A DNA stretch of 64,000 bases, taken from Ailanthus altissimus. Taxonomy: Eukaryota > Streptophyta > Magnoliopsida > Sapindales > Simaroubaceae. This document shows positions 1 through 10,891 of the stretch, one piece after another. The stretch is from contig OX327690.1 in NCBI GenBank assembly GCA_946807835.1, positions 8,528,501-8,592,500 of the forward strand. Reading direction: 5' to 3'. A program made the translations under genes and the position numbers. How positions within the stretch are numbered: the stretch's first letter is position 1; each line of letters opens with the position of its first letter. The notes beneath the pieces are model-generated. The model was not told where the DNA came from and made no database searches. It worked only from the letters and a program-made list of their open reading frames with translations.

Positions 1-1990
1 TACAAGCCTAATGAAAGAAAGTTGGACTCAAGAACAGTAAGTTGTTACTTTATTGAATACTCGAAAAGATCTAAGTTCATTGAGGATGTTGAATATAGTG
101 GAAGTGCTAAACTCAGGAACATTGTCTTTGAAAAGGAATATATAACTATTCCTAATATTACAATTGATAATGGCCAGGTAATTGCACCTGTCATTATGCT
201 GGATGCAAATACAGATAATCAAGATGTTCCTGAAATACCTCCCGCTAATATTAAAGAACCTACTTCTACTCATATAGAGGAGCAATAACAATAACCTCAA
301 TTAGAAGTGCCATTAAGGAGATCCATTAAGGAAAGGAGATCAGCGATTTCAAATGATTATGTCATATATCTCCAAGAACATAAGTTTGATATAGGACTAG
401 AAGATGATCCAATAACTTTTAGTCAAGTCAAACAAAGTGTGAACTCCTAAAAATAGATAAATGCCACGAAAGATGAGATGAAATCAATGTAAGACAATAA
501 CGTTTGGGATCTTGTCGAATTGCCTAAAGGAGTGAAACCAATTGGTTGTAAATGGACTTTCAAAACCAAACAGGATTCGAAAGGCAATGTCGAAAAATAT
601 AAAGCATATCTAGTCGCAAAAGGTTTTACTAAAAAAGAAGGCATTGATTATAAAGAGACTTTCTCTCCGATTTTATCGAAAGACTCTTTTAGAATTATTA
701 TGGCACTTGTAGCTCATTATGATTTAGAGCTACATTAGATGGATGTAAAGACTGCGTTTCTCAATGGGGACATTGAAGAAATCATATACATGTTGCAACC
801 AGAGAACTTTGAATCCAAAGATTCAAAATATTTGGTGTGCAAATTAAAGAAGTCCATCTATGGTTTAAAGAAAATATCCTGTCAATGGTATCGAAAATTT
901 GATCAAGTGCTTACCTCCTTTGCTTTTAAGGAAAACACTGTTGATCAACGCATTTATCACAAGATCAATTGGGGCAAATTTATTCTTCTTGTCTTATATG
1001 TGGGTGACATTCTACTAGCAAGTAGGGATATAAGATTGTTGCATGAAACTAAGATATTTCTTTCAAATAAATTTGAAATTAAAGATTTTGGGAATGCCTA
1101 TTTTATGTTGGGCATACAGATTCACTAAGATCGTTCTCGTGGCATACTTGCTTATGATAAAAGGCATATATTGATAAGGTGCTTCATAGATTTGACATGA
1201 AGAATTGTGCATCAGGAGACACACCTATTGCTAAAGGTGATAAATTTAGTCTGTTTTAATGCCCAAGAAATGAGATTGAGAAGAAAGAGATGGAGAATAT
1301 CCCTTATGCCTCAACAGTAGGGAGTCTCATGTATGCTCAAGTTTGTACGCGTTCGGATATTACATATGTAGTTGGAATGCTTGATAGATATCTAAGTAAC
1401 CTAAGAATGGATTATTAGAGAGCTGTTAAAAAGGTTATGTGGTATCTACAGAGAACAAAAGATTATATGCTCATATATCGGAGATCAGATCATTTAGAGA
1501 TCATTGAGTATTCAGACTCTGATTTTGCTGGTTGTCTCGATAGTAGAAGATCCACTTCAGGTTATGTTTTCCTAGTGGTTGGGGGAGCTGTGTCATAGAA
1601 GAGTGTCAAGCAGACACTCGTAACTTCATCCACCATGGAAGTAGAATTTGTAGTTTGCTATGAGGCATCAAATCAAGTAATATAGTTACGAAATTTTATC
1701 ACTGGGCTACAAATTATCGATGGCATTGAAAGACTATTGAGAATAAATTGTGATAATAAAGTCGCTGAGTTATATTCTAAGAACAATAAAAGCTTATCAA
1801 AATCGAAGTACATTGACATCAAGTTTATTGTTGTTAAAGAGAGAGTTCAAAGTCTTCAGGTGTCTATTGAACATATCAGTACAAACTTAATAATTGCGGA
1901 TCCGCTTACCAAGTGTGCACCACTTAAGGTGTTTCATAAGCATGTGGTTCGTATGGGTGTGGTTCATCCTGATGATATGCTTCTATAGTG
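1..1990 (+). pseudogene. Ty1/copia pol remnant (integrase end, RT, RNase H), element 1
   Basis: This is the 3' half of a copia polyprotein that enters from the left window edge. Positions 1-290 look like the integrase C-terminal and linker region. RT runs from about 470 to 1128 (GCKWTFKTK, then MDVKTAFLNGDIEE, KSIYGLKK). RNase H follows at about 1290-1960 (SGYVF, then INCDNKVAELYSKN and IIADPLTKCAPL). The RT active site reads YVGD near 1000 where copia elements have YVDD, so a catalytic aspartate is lost. In-frame stops occur, for example just before MDVK at 736-738, and the frame shifts near 1130-1300. It is a dead relic. The purine-rich GTGGGAG at 1988-1994 is the likely polypurine tract before the 3' LTR. 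Domain assignment is by recognition of family motifs. Confidence 0.93.
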
Positions 1991-2006
1991 GGAGTTTATT
2001 TCTTGA

Positions 2007-2796
2007 TGTTCAATTACAGTTGACATATTTTCTGATCAGACTAAAGTATTACTCTTTGTGTATTTATTGAAAACTCTGAAATAAAGTTATATTCTTTCAA
2101 TTGCAATTTTGCATAAAGTTTTGAAAGTATATTGTTGAACTCTTATGAGTTATAAAGTAGGACCAGCTGAAAATAGGTATGTTAAGGATCACATTGCATG
2201 AAATTTCTATGCTACGCATCCATACTTGATCTATGTCATTGATTATATTAATGTATGTGACAATTGATGGGTCTAGTTACAAAAAAAGGATAACGAAGAT
2301 CGCTTTGATCCTATATATCTTTTATTAAGATAGCAAATATTGAGCTCATAAAGTTATTTGGTAATATACAATTATAAAGTGACATATGTGGCCCAAGTAG
2401 GAAATTATTGGGTATTATATATTAAAGTAGGCCTACATATATTAATTAATTGTACATTATTGGTTATCTATTTTGTTGCTCATTAAAAGTGATCAAATAA
2501 AATTTATTTATTATTGGGCTTTTAGGGCATCACGTATGGCATGGGCTTTAATGTGTAGAGACCTAGTTATTTTATTTTATTTTATGATGGGCCAAAATAA
2601 AATAAAATACTATAAATAATAGGTTGAGGTCCTCAGTCTAAACCCTAACATATTATTCATTCACATCTCATCAGTGAGTGATGTCAACTTTTCTCTCATA
2701 AAGGAAAGGTTTAGACGTGGAAGGTATTAACCCCAATTTTTCTGCATCTCCATGGATTCAGGTACGCTTCTGATTTTTTTTGTTGATAATTTAACA
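2007..2796 (+). repeat. Probable 3' LTR of copia element 1
   Basis: The segment starts with TGTT a few bases after the polypurine-like GTGGGAG and ends in TTTAACA, fitting TG...CA LTR ends. It is AT-rich with a leader-like stretch near 2640-2760. The partner 5' LTR lies outside the window, so neither the ends nor a target duplication can be verified. Boundaries are inferred from position and terminal bases. Confidence 0.5.
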
Positions 2797-2837
2797 TGAG
2801 ATTCTGGCTATGATAATTTTTTCACCAATTTAAGTTT

Positions 2838-3415
2838 TTTTTCCAACAACATGAACCCAAAACTTAAAATACCAAAAAAAAAAGGGCGACATGGCTGAAC
2901 AGAGAACCAGTGGTAATTACCAGAACCTAAAAATGATGGCTTTATAGATGAAAATGTAGCTGCCGTACAGAAATGTAAACGATAACAACTCAGGCTCGAC
3001 ATTTTGGGCAAGATATTGGAAGCCAATTCCAAAATGGTGTTGTATAGCTTTTTCAAGATGGACTTCGTGGTTTCGGATTGGATAAATTATAAAATAGGTG
3101 TTTGAGGAAAGGCGATGCCAAAGGAAGGAGTCGTCGAATGTGAGAAGCTTTTGAAGGAGGAGGGTGGAGATGGCACATGCCTCAGTTGTAGGGAAAGCTG
3201 GAGGACCTGTGTGATCTTGAAGGTGAGGGAATCAGGATCATATTGCTTGCAGAGTTTGAAAATGAGCTCGGCTTAGGATTGTTGCTCATTTGAGGTGGAC
3301 ATCGGGTGGGAGATTAAGGTCTCGAAGGGGCTAGAATCTAGACGAGGATCGTTATAAACTGTTGTTGCTGGAGGAGGTTATTAACTCATCGGCCATAGCA
3401 CCAAGTTAGGGTTGA
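2838..3415 (-). pseudogene. Importin-5 (IPO5/RanBP5-like) N-terminal pseudogene fragment
   Basis: Reading the minus strand from about 3400 gives MADELITSSSNN, then FETLISHPMSTSNEQQS, AELIFKLCKQYDPDSLT, a degraded HEAT-repeat stretch, ILKKLYNTILELASNILPK and, after a frameshift, PELLSFTF. This order matches the N-terminus of plant importin-5-type karyopherin beta proteins, which carry cargo through nuclear pores as Ran-regulated HEAT-repeat solenoids. Stops (for example after NNSL) and at least two frameshifts show it is dead. About 190 codons of a protein normally near 1,100 residues are present, with no sign of the rest, so this looks like a duplicated or captured 5' fragment. It lies between the 3' LTR of element 1 and the 5' LTR of element A. 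Identification is from memory of the family, without a search. Confidence 0.78.
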
Positions 3416-3860
3416 GGGGTGGCGAAGAAGAGAAAATTTAAATTTTGTATGTGAATACGAGTGAGGGTTTGGAATTGAAAGTTAGAAAAAAAAGAGAGAA
3501 AGAGAAGAGAAAAAAAAAATAAAAAATAAATTAATATTAGGATTTTAAAACTCAACATAATTACAACATGACACATGATAAGAGTGTTGATGAGATTTTT
3601 AGAAACATTAAAATTTACATATTCTTTTCTTAAAACTTTAAGGGTTTATGTATCTATTTTTTTTATAAAAAAAAGATTTGAGTTAAGTGCATGCTCCGAT
3701 AAACTATCATTCTTTTAAAATTCTAATACAAAAGGATTTAAGTCGAGTTATTGGCGGAGCCACTTTTAGCTCAATGAGGAACAAAGCTCCCAATTGAACA
3801 AAAGTTTTCAATGAAATTAATACGTTAAATAGTGTTAAGATCACCTAAAAATTAACAATT
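3416..3860. other. Non-coding spacer
   Basis: This is purine-rich then AT-rich sequence between the importin fragment and the 5' LTR of element A. It has an A/G-rich tract at about 3485-3530 and no ORF or recognisable repeat. Part may be 5' flanking DNA of the importin fragment. Confidence 0.5.
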
Positions 3861-4317
3861 TGTCAAAGAATGTGCTGATGTGGATCAAAAGGTGAACTAA
3901 ATAGATACTAACATGGAAGGTGCTGATGCAGAGTAGAGGATGAGTTGGATTAGAGATGACAAAGAATATGTCAGAAATGAGTAAAGCTTTAACAAAATTG
4001 GGATACAAGATAGAGACAAAGAACTATAATTGCAGGCCTACCATGTTAGAAGCAACAGTAACAGCTGGCATCATTCTAAGGAGTACAAAGAAAGGCTAAA
4101 TGAACCAATGGTTATGATGATTTATAGTATAGATTTTGTAGTATAATAAGGAAGGATGTAATTGGGAAATGATGAATTAAGAAATAACCACTTGATATAG
4201 GGTATATTCTTCTTGTATATATATAGATGTGTAACTCTTAGCATTGCAACTTGAGTAATTAAAAAAATTACATACAAAAGAGCATTCATTAAATATTAGT
4301 GTTCTTTATTATTTTAA
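3861..4317 (+). repeat. 5' LTR of copia element A
   Basis: The LTR begins TGTCAAAGAATGTGCTGATG and ends just before a primer binding site. It aligns over its whole length with 22053-22857 once the insertion in the right copy is removed. Shared blocks include GATGAGTTGGATT, CAGGCCTACCATGT and a terminal AGAGCATT...AAATAT(T/C)AGTGTTC. Base differences between the two copies are frequent, so the insertion is old. Confidence 0.88.
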
Positions 4318-4318
4318 G

Positions 4319-4332
4319 TTGGTATCAAAGCC
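4319..4332 (+). other. Primer binding site of element A (tRNA-Met type)
   Basis: The bases TTGGTATCAAAGCC directly follow the 5' LTR and match the usual plant copia PBS, TGGTATCAGAGC, which is complementary to initiator methionine tRNA, with one change. Confidence 0.8.
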
Positions 4333-4336
4333 AACA

Positions 4337-5150
4337 ATGGCTTCAAGTTCAATTACTCAGCCTTCATATACTAACATTAACACCCCACTATACATAAATC
4401 CCTCAATAAACTCTTTTGTTTTCTCAGTTCCAATCCAACTAACTAACATTAACTATCTCATTTGGAGATCTCAAGTTTTACCTAGTGTAAGATCAAATGA
4501 TCTACTTGGATTCATTGATGGCTCAATACCATGTCTAAGGAAAATAAATGTTACTTTGGATGATGAAAACATTGTCATCATTACTGAGAACCTAGAATAC
4601 CAAGTCTAGATGAAACATAAGTAGTCACTCATGAGCTGGCTATTGTCATAATTATCAGAGGGAATGCTTGAAGCTGTTATTGAGTATTCCAGCTCTTACC
4701 ACCTTTGGACCGCTCTTGAAAGTATATTTGTATTCACTCCAAGGAAAGAATTATTCACCTTAAGAACTTAATCTAAAGCAATAAGAAGGGGTCAATGTTC
4801 ATCACACAATATTATATGAAGATGAAGAGCATTGTTGAGGCATTAAGATGTGCTGGCTGCCCAATTATAGATGATAAGCTTATAGACTATATACTTGGGG
4901 TCTTGGTAATGCATATGACTCTATATTTGTCAATGTGACTTCAAGACCTGACAAGCTCCTCTATCTGAAGTTTATGCATTGCTGCTCAGCCAACAGAATA
5001 GGTCAAATAGGAACTCAACTGAGGATTTCTTTAAAGCACCAGTTAAATTTAATGTTAACTTCTCCTAAACCAACTGGAACCAAAGGAAAAATTGGCAAGA
5101 AAAAAGAAAACCAAACTACAACAAAGGCTTTAACTTTCTAGCCAACTTTA
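4337..5150 (+). pseudogene. Gag of copia element A (broken)
   Basis: The start at 4337 (MASSSITQ) lies five bases after the PBS and opens a frame of about 90 codons. It contains VFSVPIQLTNINYLIWRSQ and LLGFIDGSIPC, matching the N-terminal gag block of copia elements (LT..NY..W). A stop at about 4607 and later stops and frameshifts break the frame. Degraded gag continues (SYHLWTALESIF, near 4690-4720). Gag would form the virus-like particle. The zinc-knuckle region near 5200-5330 is too decayed to assign. Confidence 0.82.
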
Positions 5151-5339
5151 ACAATAATAACAATGTTAAAAAATTACTGCAAGAGGAAAAATTCAACAAT
5201 GTGGAAGCCAGGACACTGTCTTACTGTGTCAAATTTACTTAAAACCAAAGCAAATAGCTTCAGAGTGCTAGGACAGGTTCAAGAAGGACTTTGTGCCTAA
5301 ACTGAACAACTGCTAACATGCAAGAAAGGCTTATGTTGC

Positions 5340-7286
5340 AACTGCTGAGAATAAAAATGATCCAACATGGTACACTGATAATGGAGCCACAAAACCTCAC
5401 CAACAATTTGAATAACCTGAACTTCAACAATGAATACAGTAGGTAATGGTCAAAATCTCTCTATTACTCATATTAGACACATTTCACCACCGTTATATAC
5501 ACATACACACATACATACACATACTTTCATATTAAATACTTAACCTAAATGATATGCTGCATATGCCTGAGATAAACAAAAATCTGATAAGCATTCACAA
5601 ATTAGCCAAAGATAATGACATTTCCATTAAGTTTAACAAATCGTGGTATAGTGTGAAGAATAAGAAATAGGGGAAGGTTGTGCTTCTGGCAGTAGCTAAG
5701 AAGGGGCTTTATCAACTGCAGAACTCACAATCATCTACATCAGTAGCTTATGCCTCATCACTCACTCAACCTAGTCAAAAGATGTCAGTTAATAGTGTCT
5801 TAAGTCCTTTGGCAATGTTATCTTTATGTGCTTTTGAAGTTAGTCAGTCCCAAGGTCAAGTATATAAAAGTCATTAATCCTTAAGCAATCAAAATATTAA
5901 GGTCTTACATAAAAAGTTAGGTCATCCTAATGTAATGGTGCTTAAAGAGGTGATATCTAAATGTAAAGAATTCTGAGAATTGAATAATAGTATTGCAATT
6001 CTATCTCTACCTTTCTATACAACATGTCAATATGAGAAACTACATAAAATGACATTCTATAAAACACTAACTAAAACCAAACAACTACTTGAAATAATAC
6101 ACTCTGATCTTTGGGGACCAAGATCAACTTTATCCAATAAGGGTTACAGATACTACATTATTTTAGTTGAAGACTACACCAACTACACTTAGATATACCA
6201 TTTAACAAATAAATCAGACACCTTTTAAACCTTCATAACTTTTAACAAACACATTGAAAAGCTATTAAACATGAAATTAAAATCGTGCAGTGTGAAATAA
6301 AGGGAGAATTCATTATCTTAGAACAATATCTATAATAAAAAGGAATAAACCAAGATACTCTTTTCCCTACACACATTATCAAAATGGTAAGGTAAAAATG
6401 AAGCATAAACATCTTATAGGAATGACAATGACACTTCTATCACAGGCCAACATGTCAATTAGGTACTAATGGAAAGTAGTTCATACTGCTATTTATCTTA
6501 TCAATAGGCTACCAACACCAAAGCTCAATAACTTCTCGCCATATAAGAAACCTTTTGGGCAAAAACCTGACTATTGGCTAAAAGTGTTATCCCTATTTAA
6601 GACCTTGTAACAGAAACAATCCATCTTTCACACTTCAAAGTATGTCTTTATAGATTATAGCCCAAAGCACAAAGGTTACCTATGTCATAAAAGTTACCTA
6701 TGTCAACATTTATCTAGTAGAGATTATATAGATAGACATGTGAACTTTAATGAGAAAGTGTTCCAATTCCACACTGACCCTGAGTTTAAAAGTAACACTA
6801 ACACATTCCCAAATAAGTCCAACATACTGAGTCATTAATGTTTTTTTGTTGAACCAAGAAAAAACTCCTATAACTCAGACAATACAGTTGATGTTGAACC
6901 AAACTTGCTCACTACACCAGCAGGCTCAAACATCTGTAATGAATCTAGAACAACAGACTAAGTCCTACAACCACTTGCTTACCTCAATAAGAGAACCCTG
7001 ACTCTTCTCTATCTCACCAGTCAAATGAAACAGACCAAACTCAAAACTGAACCAAAAATAACATCACCACTAAATCAATACATCAAGATAACACATGTAC
7101 ACACCCTATGATCAAAAGATCAAAAGCAGGGATCTTTAAACTCAATGTGTATATGAGTGCAATAAACCAATAAATAAACACTCCAAACTCTATAGAGGCT
7201 GCCCTTCATAACCCTAAGTGGAATCATGTAATGCATAAAGAATTCTGAGCATTAGTAAAAAATAATACATAGGAATTGGTACCATA
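5340..7286 (+). pseudogene. Protease, integrase and start of RT of element A (broken)
   Basis: Near 5360-5400 the reading PTWYTDNGA is the copia aspartic protease site, with DNGA in place of the usual DSGA. The pre-integrase block follows at about 5900-5975 (VLHKKLGHPN). Integrase starts at about 6010 (CQYEKLHKM, then IHSDLWGP and GYRYYIILVEDYT). The remainder to 7250 is badly decayed integrase and linker. The frame ends in ELVPY at 7286, the normal start of the copia RT domain, where element B has inserted. RT resumes at 19400. There are many stops; none of it is functional. Confidence 0.85.
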
Positions 7287-8941
7287 TGTTGGAAGTGTGC
7301 TCTTAAAGCATAATTATTTGTATTTAGATACTGCTAAAAATAATTAATAAAGGTTATTCATTCAATATTATATTTACAATTATGATTGTTTTATTCAAAT
7401 ATTATGAAATTCCTTGATTATTATATGTAACCTTAAACTTAGTATATAATAGTTATATACGAGAGGATTAAGTTTAAACGTAATAATCTAAACTTGTCCT
7501 TAGTCTGAATGAAGACGGAAACTTTATTTTGATAGACTATAAGTGCAGTCTATTTATATATTATATACAATGGTCTTATGCGAATCATTCTATGTGTTGA
7601 CATAGAAAATGGAGGCACTTTGTATAATGTTGATTATATAGGATTGAACCATGATAAAATTTTAATTCTCTATTAATCTTCGTTAGTAAAGAGAATTTAT
7701 TTTATCATAATATAATCATATATGGATTAATCTTAATCTCGAGTGATTAATGAACTCCTATTCATTAAGCTATGTTTATTAATTTACAAGGGAAACACTG
7801 TAAAAGATTTTTAGTCAATTACTAAGTATTTTATAAATATAACAAAGTGGATAGCTTGGAACCTTTCTCACAGATATGAAATCCAATCCTTCCGAAAGAA
7901 AGTTAGATAAGTTATTCCCTTGATAATTGATTCTGGTCTTGAACATTATGAGCGCTCAATTTTCATTAAGATTTAAAGAAAATAATAATAAATTTATGAA
8001 TTTCACAAATTAAATATTCAAAAAATGATCAATATGGATCAAGGATAAATGTGTAATTAGAGAGGTTAACGATACTTGACCTAACTCTAATTATAAACAC
8101 TTATGGAGGATTCATCTATATGAAATGCTTTTAAGAGTTCAGCTTTATACTTTAAGTGGAATAATATAAAGTTAATAAATAAAATCAAGTTGATTAAAGA
8201 GTTTAATCAAATGATTTAATTTATTAGAACTTAAATTTGTAAGTTTATCAGGTCCCATGTTGACTCCATAAATACAGAAATTAACTATTATATTAATTGT
8301 TAGAATTAAAATATTAATTGGCCCAAATTTAATTTGATTAAACTTATTAGGACCAATTAATTAATTTGATTAGCTCATGTTTAATTTGATTAAACTTGTT
8401 GAGCTCAATCAATTACTAGCCCAATCCATAATAGTTATGGAATTAAATAAATAATTAGATTATTTAATTAAATTAAATAATTAGATTATTTAATTAAATT
8501 AAATAATTAGATAATTATAAATTATCTAAATTATTTAATTAAAGATAATATTAGATATTATATTTATCCTTTTAATTATCTAAAATAAAATAATATAAAT
8601 ATATTATTTTATCATAATCCTATTAGGATTAAGAGTTTAGATAACATAAGGATTCTTGTACTTTAAAAAAGAGTTTTAGAACCACTTTTATATATATATT
8701 TTTATTAGTGCTTCTTTTGGGCTATATTTTTCTAGAGAGAAAAATTAAAAACACATAATTAGATCTTCTGCAATTTATCAACTCGCCCATATGAGTAGTA
8801 CATTGGTGGGAGATACAGCATGAAAGATTTTATTGGTGTTAACAGACAACATCCATGGAATTTCGTGATTGAGGTATTTTTTCTTATACTATCTTCTTGT
8901 TAAATTAAAATAGACATAAAATTTAAAAAATCGTTCATGCA
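7287..8941 (+). repeat. 5' LTR of copia element B
   Basis: The LTR starts TGTTGGAAGTGTG and ends ATGCA two bases before the PBS. It aligns along its length with 17695-19394, starting with AAAGCATAATTATTTG and ending with ATCGTTCNTNCA. The right copy has about 48 bp near 18540-18588 that are absent here. Nearly the same sequence organisation recurs, diverged, in the split LTR of element D. Confidence 0.92.
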
Positions 8942-8943
8942 AT

Positions 8944-8955
8944 TGGTATCAGAGC
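8944..8955 (+). other. Primer binding site of element B
   Basis: TGGTATCAGAGC is the unmutated plant copia PBS for initiator tRNA-Met, directly after the 5' LTR. Confidence 0.93.
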
Positions 8956-10886
8956 TAGACTCATATCTATTTTAATTAGCAATTGCGAATTTCATTTTGT
9001 GTTCTTAATGGGTAGGCATATGTTAATGAATTTGTTTTTTCATGGGATAAATTATTATAAATGGATTGATGGTGTTGGTCGTTAATGATATAGTCTTTTG
9101 GATTTAGAATTGATTGTATCAATTTTAATAATCTATAATGGGCATAGGAATTTTTTATTTTTTATTTTTGTAATATAAAAAAAAGGACACAAGATTTGAA
9201 TTATGGCAATAAGAAAAGGCACCAACAGCAAAAAGAAAAGAAGAGAAATCATGCTCCATAGCAAGCGTTAAAAAATAAAGCTGGCTCCCTTGGAAGGAGC
9301 CAGTGTCACAGCCAGCAGAGGCCTACCTTTTAGTAGGCCTGCTCTATTGAGTCAGGCTTGGCCTTAGGCCACGCCTAGCCTACTGGGTAAGTAGGCGAGG
9401 GCTTAGGCCATGCCAGCCTATAAGATAGGTGTGGCCTTGGGCCACACCTGTGCTTCACAACAGCATAGTCATAGGGTAAGCCTATGGCTGTGCTCAACAG
9501 CTACTATTTTAAATAGTAGTTGTACAGTAATTTGGGCGTGGTGGCCCAACAGTAAAAAAAAAAATTATATAAGATATAATTTTTGGAGAATAATAAAATA
9601 TAATTATATAAGATAAAATTATATTTTATTAGCCTAAAAAAAGGGTCCGGTGATTAAAAAATTATTATATGAGATATAATTATTTATTTTTGGAGAATAA
9701 TAAAATATAATTATATAAGATATAATTGTATTTTATTAGGACAACAAGGACTACTCAAGAAGAAAAAAAATACAAGAAATTCAAGATCGTCTTTTAATTT
9801 TTGTATTTTATTTTTCTTTTCCTAAAAATCCAAAAGACTCGGTCAATACTATTATTTTGTATTTTATTTTATGTGATGATTTATATTATAAAATACGTCC
9901 ATGCATTATAAGATGTTATTTAGATCTAAGATGTGCATACTCAATGCATTATAATATCATGAATACATGTGTCATTATTTTATTTTTTTACTAAAATAGT
10001 TTTAGTTTAGATTTAGCAAATTGACACATAGTATACCAATTAATCATTAGAATTAATTAAAATAGTTTTAATTTATCTAATAAAGAATTATTTTTTTAAT
10101 TAGATTAAAATTAATTAATTCCATAATTGGTATAAATAATATGAATTAGATTTAATTAGATTAAATTTGATAATTTCACGTTGGACTAACTAAGCATATT
10201 ATAATAAATAGTTTATTAAAAATTATAAGTCTTAGTTATTCATAATAAATTAGATTTTTAATGTAGAAATCTAATAATTTATTTTAAGTGTTAATAGGAT
10301 TAGATTCTAGAAACACTTAGAATGAAACCTGGTGATCAATAATTAACTAGCAGCAATAGTTTTCACTAGGATTATAAAATATGAGATATTTTATAAAATA
10401 AAACCCTACAACATAAAATAATAAGTGGGAGAGGGTTAAAAGATAATTTGACCCATGGTCTGCATCATTAGTTTAACAACGTGAGATTTAAGCGGCGTCT
10501 TGTAACGAATTTATTTTCGTTCTCCTTACGGAGGGTGTCCGTTTGAGTCAATATCAAGATTAACTTCTAAGAGATATGATGGATGTATTTCTAGATTGAG
10601 TTACCCTACGGCGGCAACTTTGGAGTTAAGTCTAAGGAGTCCGAAATGATGCGTCACACTTACATAAATATAATTATATAGATAATTATATTTAGAACAA
10701 AATAAACGATAGTTATTTAATGTAGAAGTTATGAGATAACTTGAACATTAATTAATTGAGTTTGTCTCAGTCTAATTTGAAATTGATTTAACCTACCCTA
10801 CGACGGAATATCAATTTCGATAAATTGGATTATTGTGGTATAGAATTCTTTTCTAAAGTTTTTTTTAACCTTTATTCTTTTGCATC
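8956..10886 (+). other. Long non-coding leader of element B
   Basis: Almost 2 kb separates the PBS from gag, after removing the solo LTR inserted at 10892. It contains a GC-rich GCC/GGC block at about 9270-9540 inside otherwise AT-rich DNA, an AAGTGGGAGAGGGTT block near 10421, and CCCTACGGCGG/CCCTACGACGG motifs near 10605 and 10797. The same blocks occur in the same order on the minus strand in element D (33246-35311). No ORF of note is present, so this is a conserved untranslated leader of the family. Its role is unknown; packaging or translation control would be guesses. Confidence 0.7.
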
Positions 10887-10891
10887 ATGCA

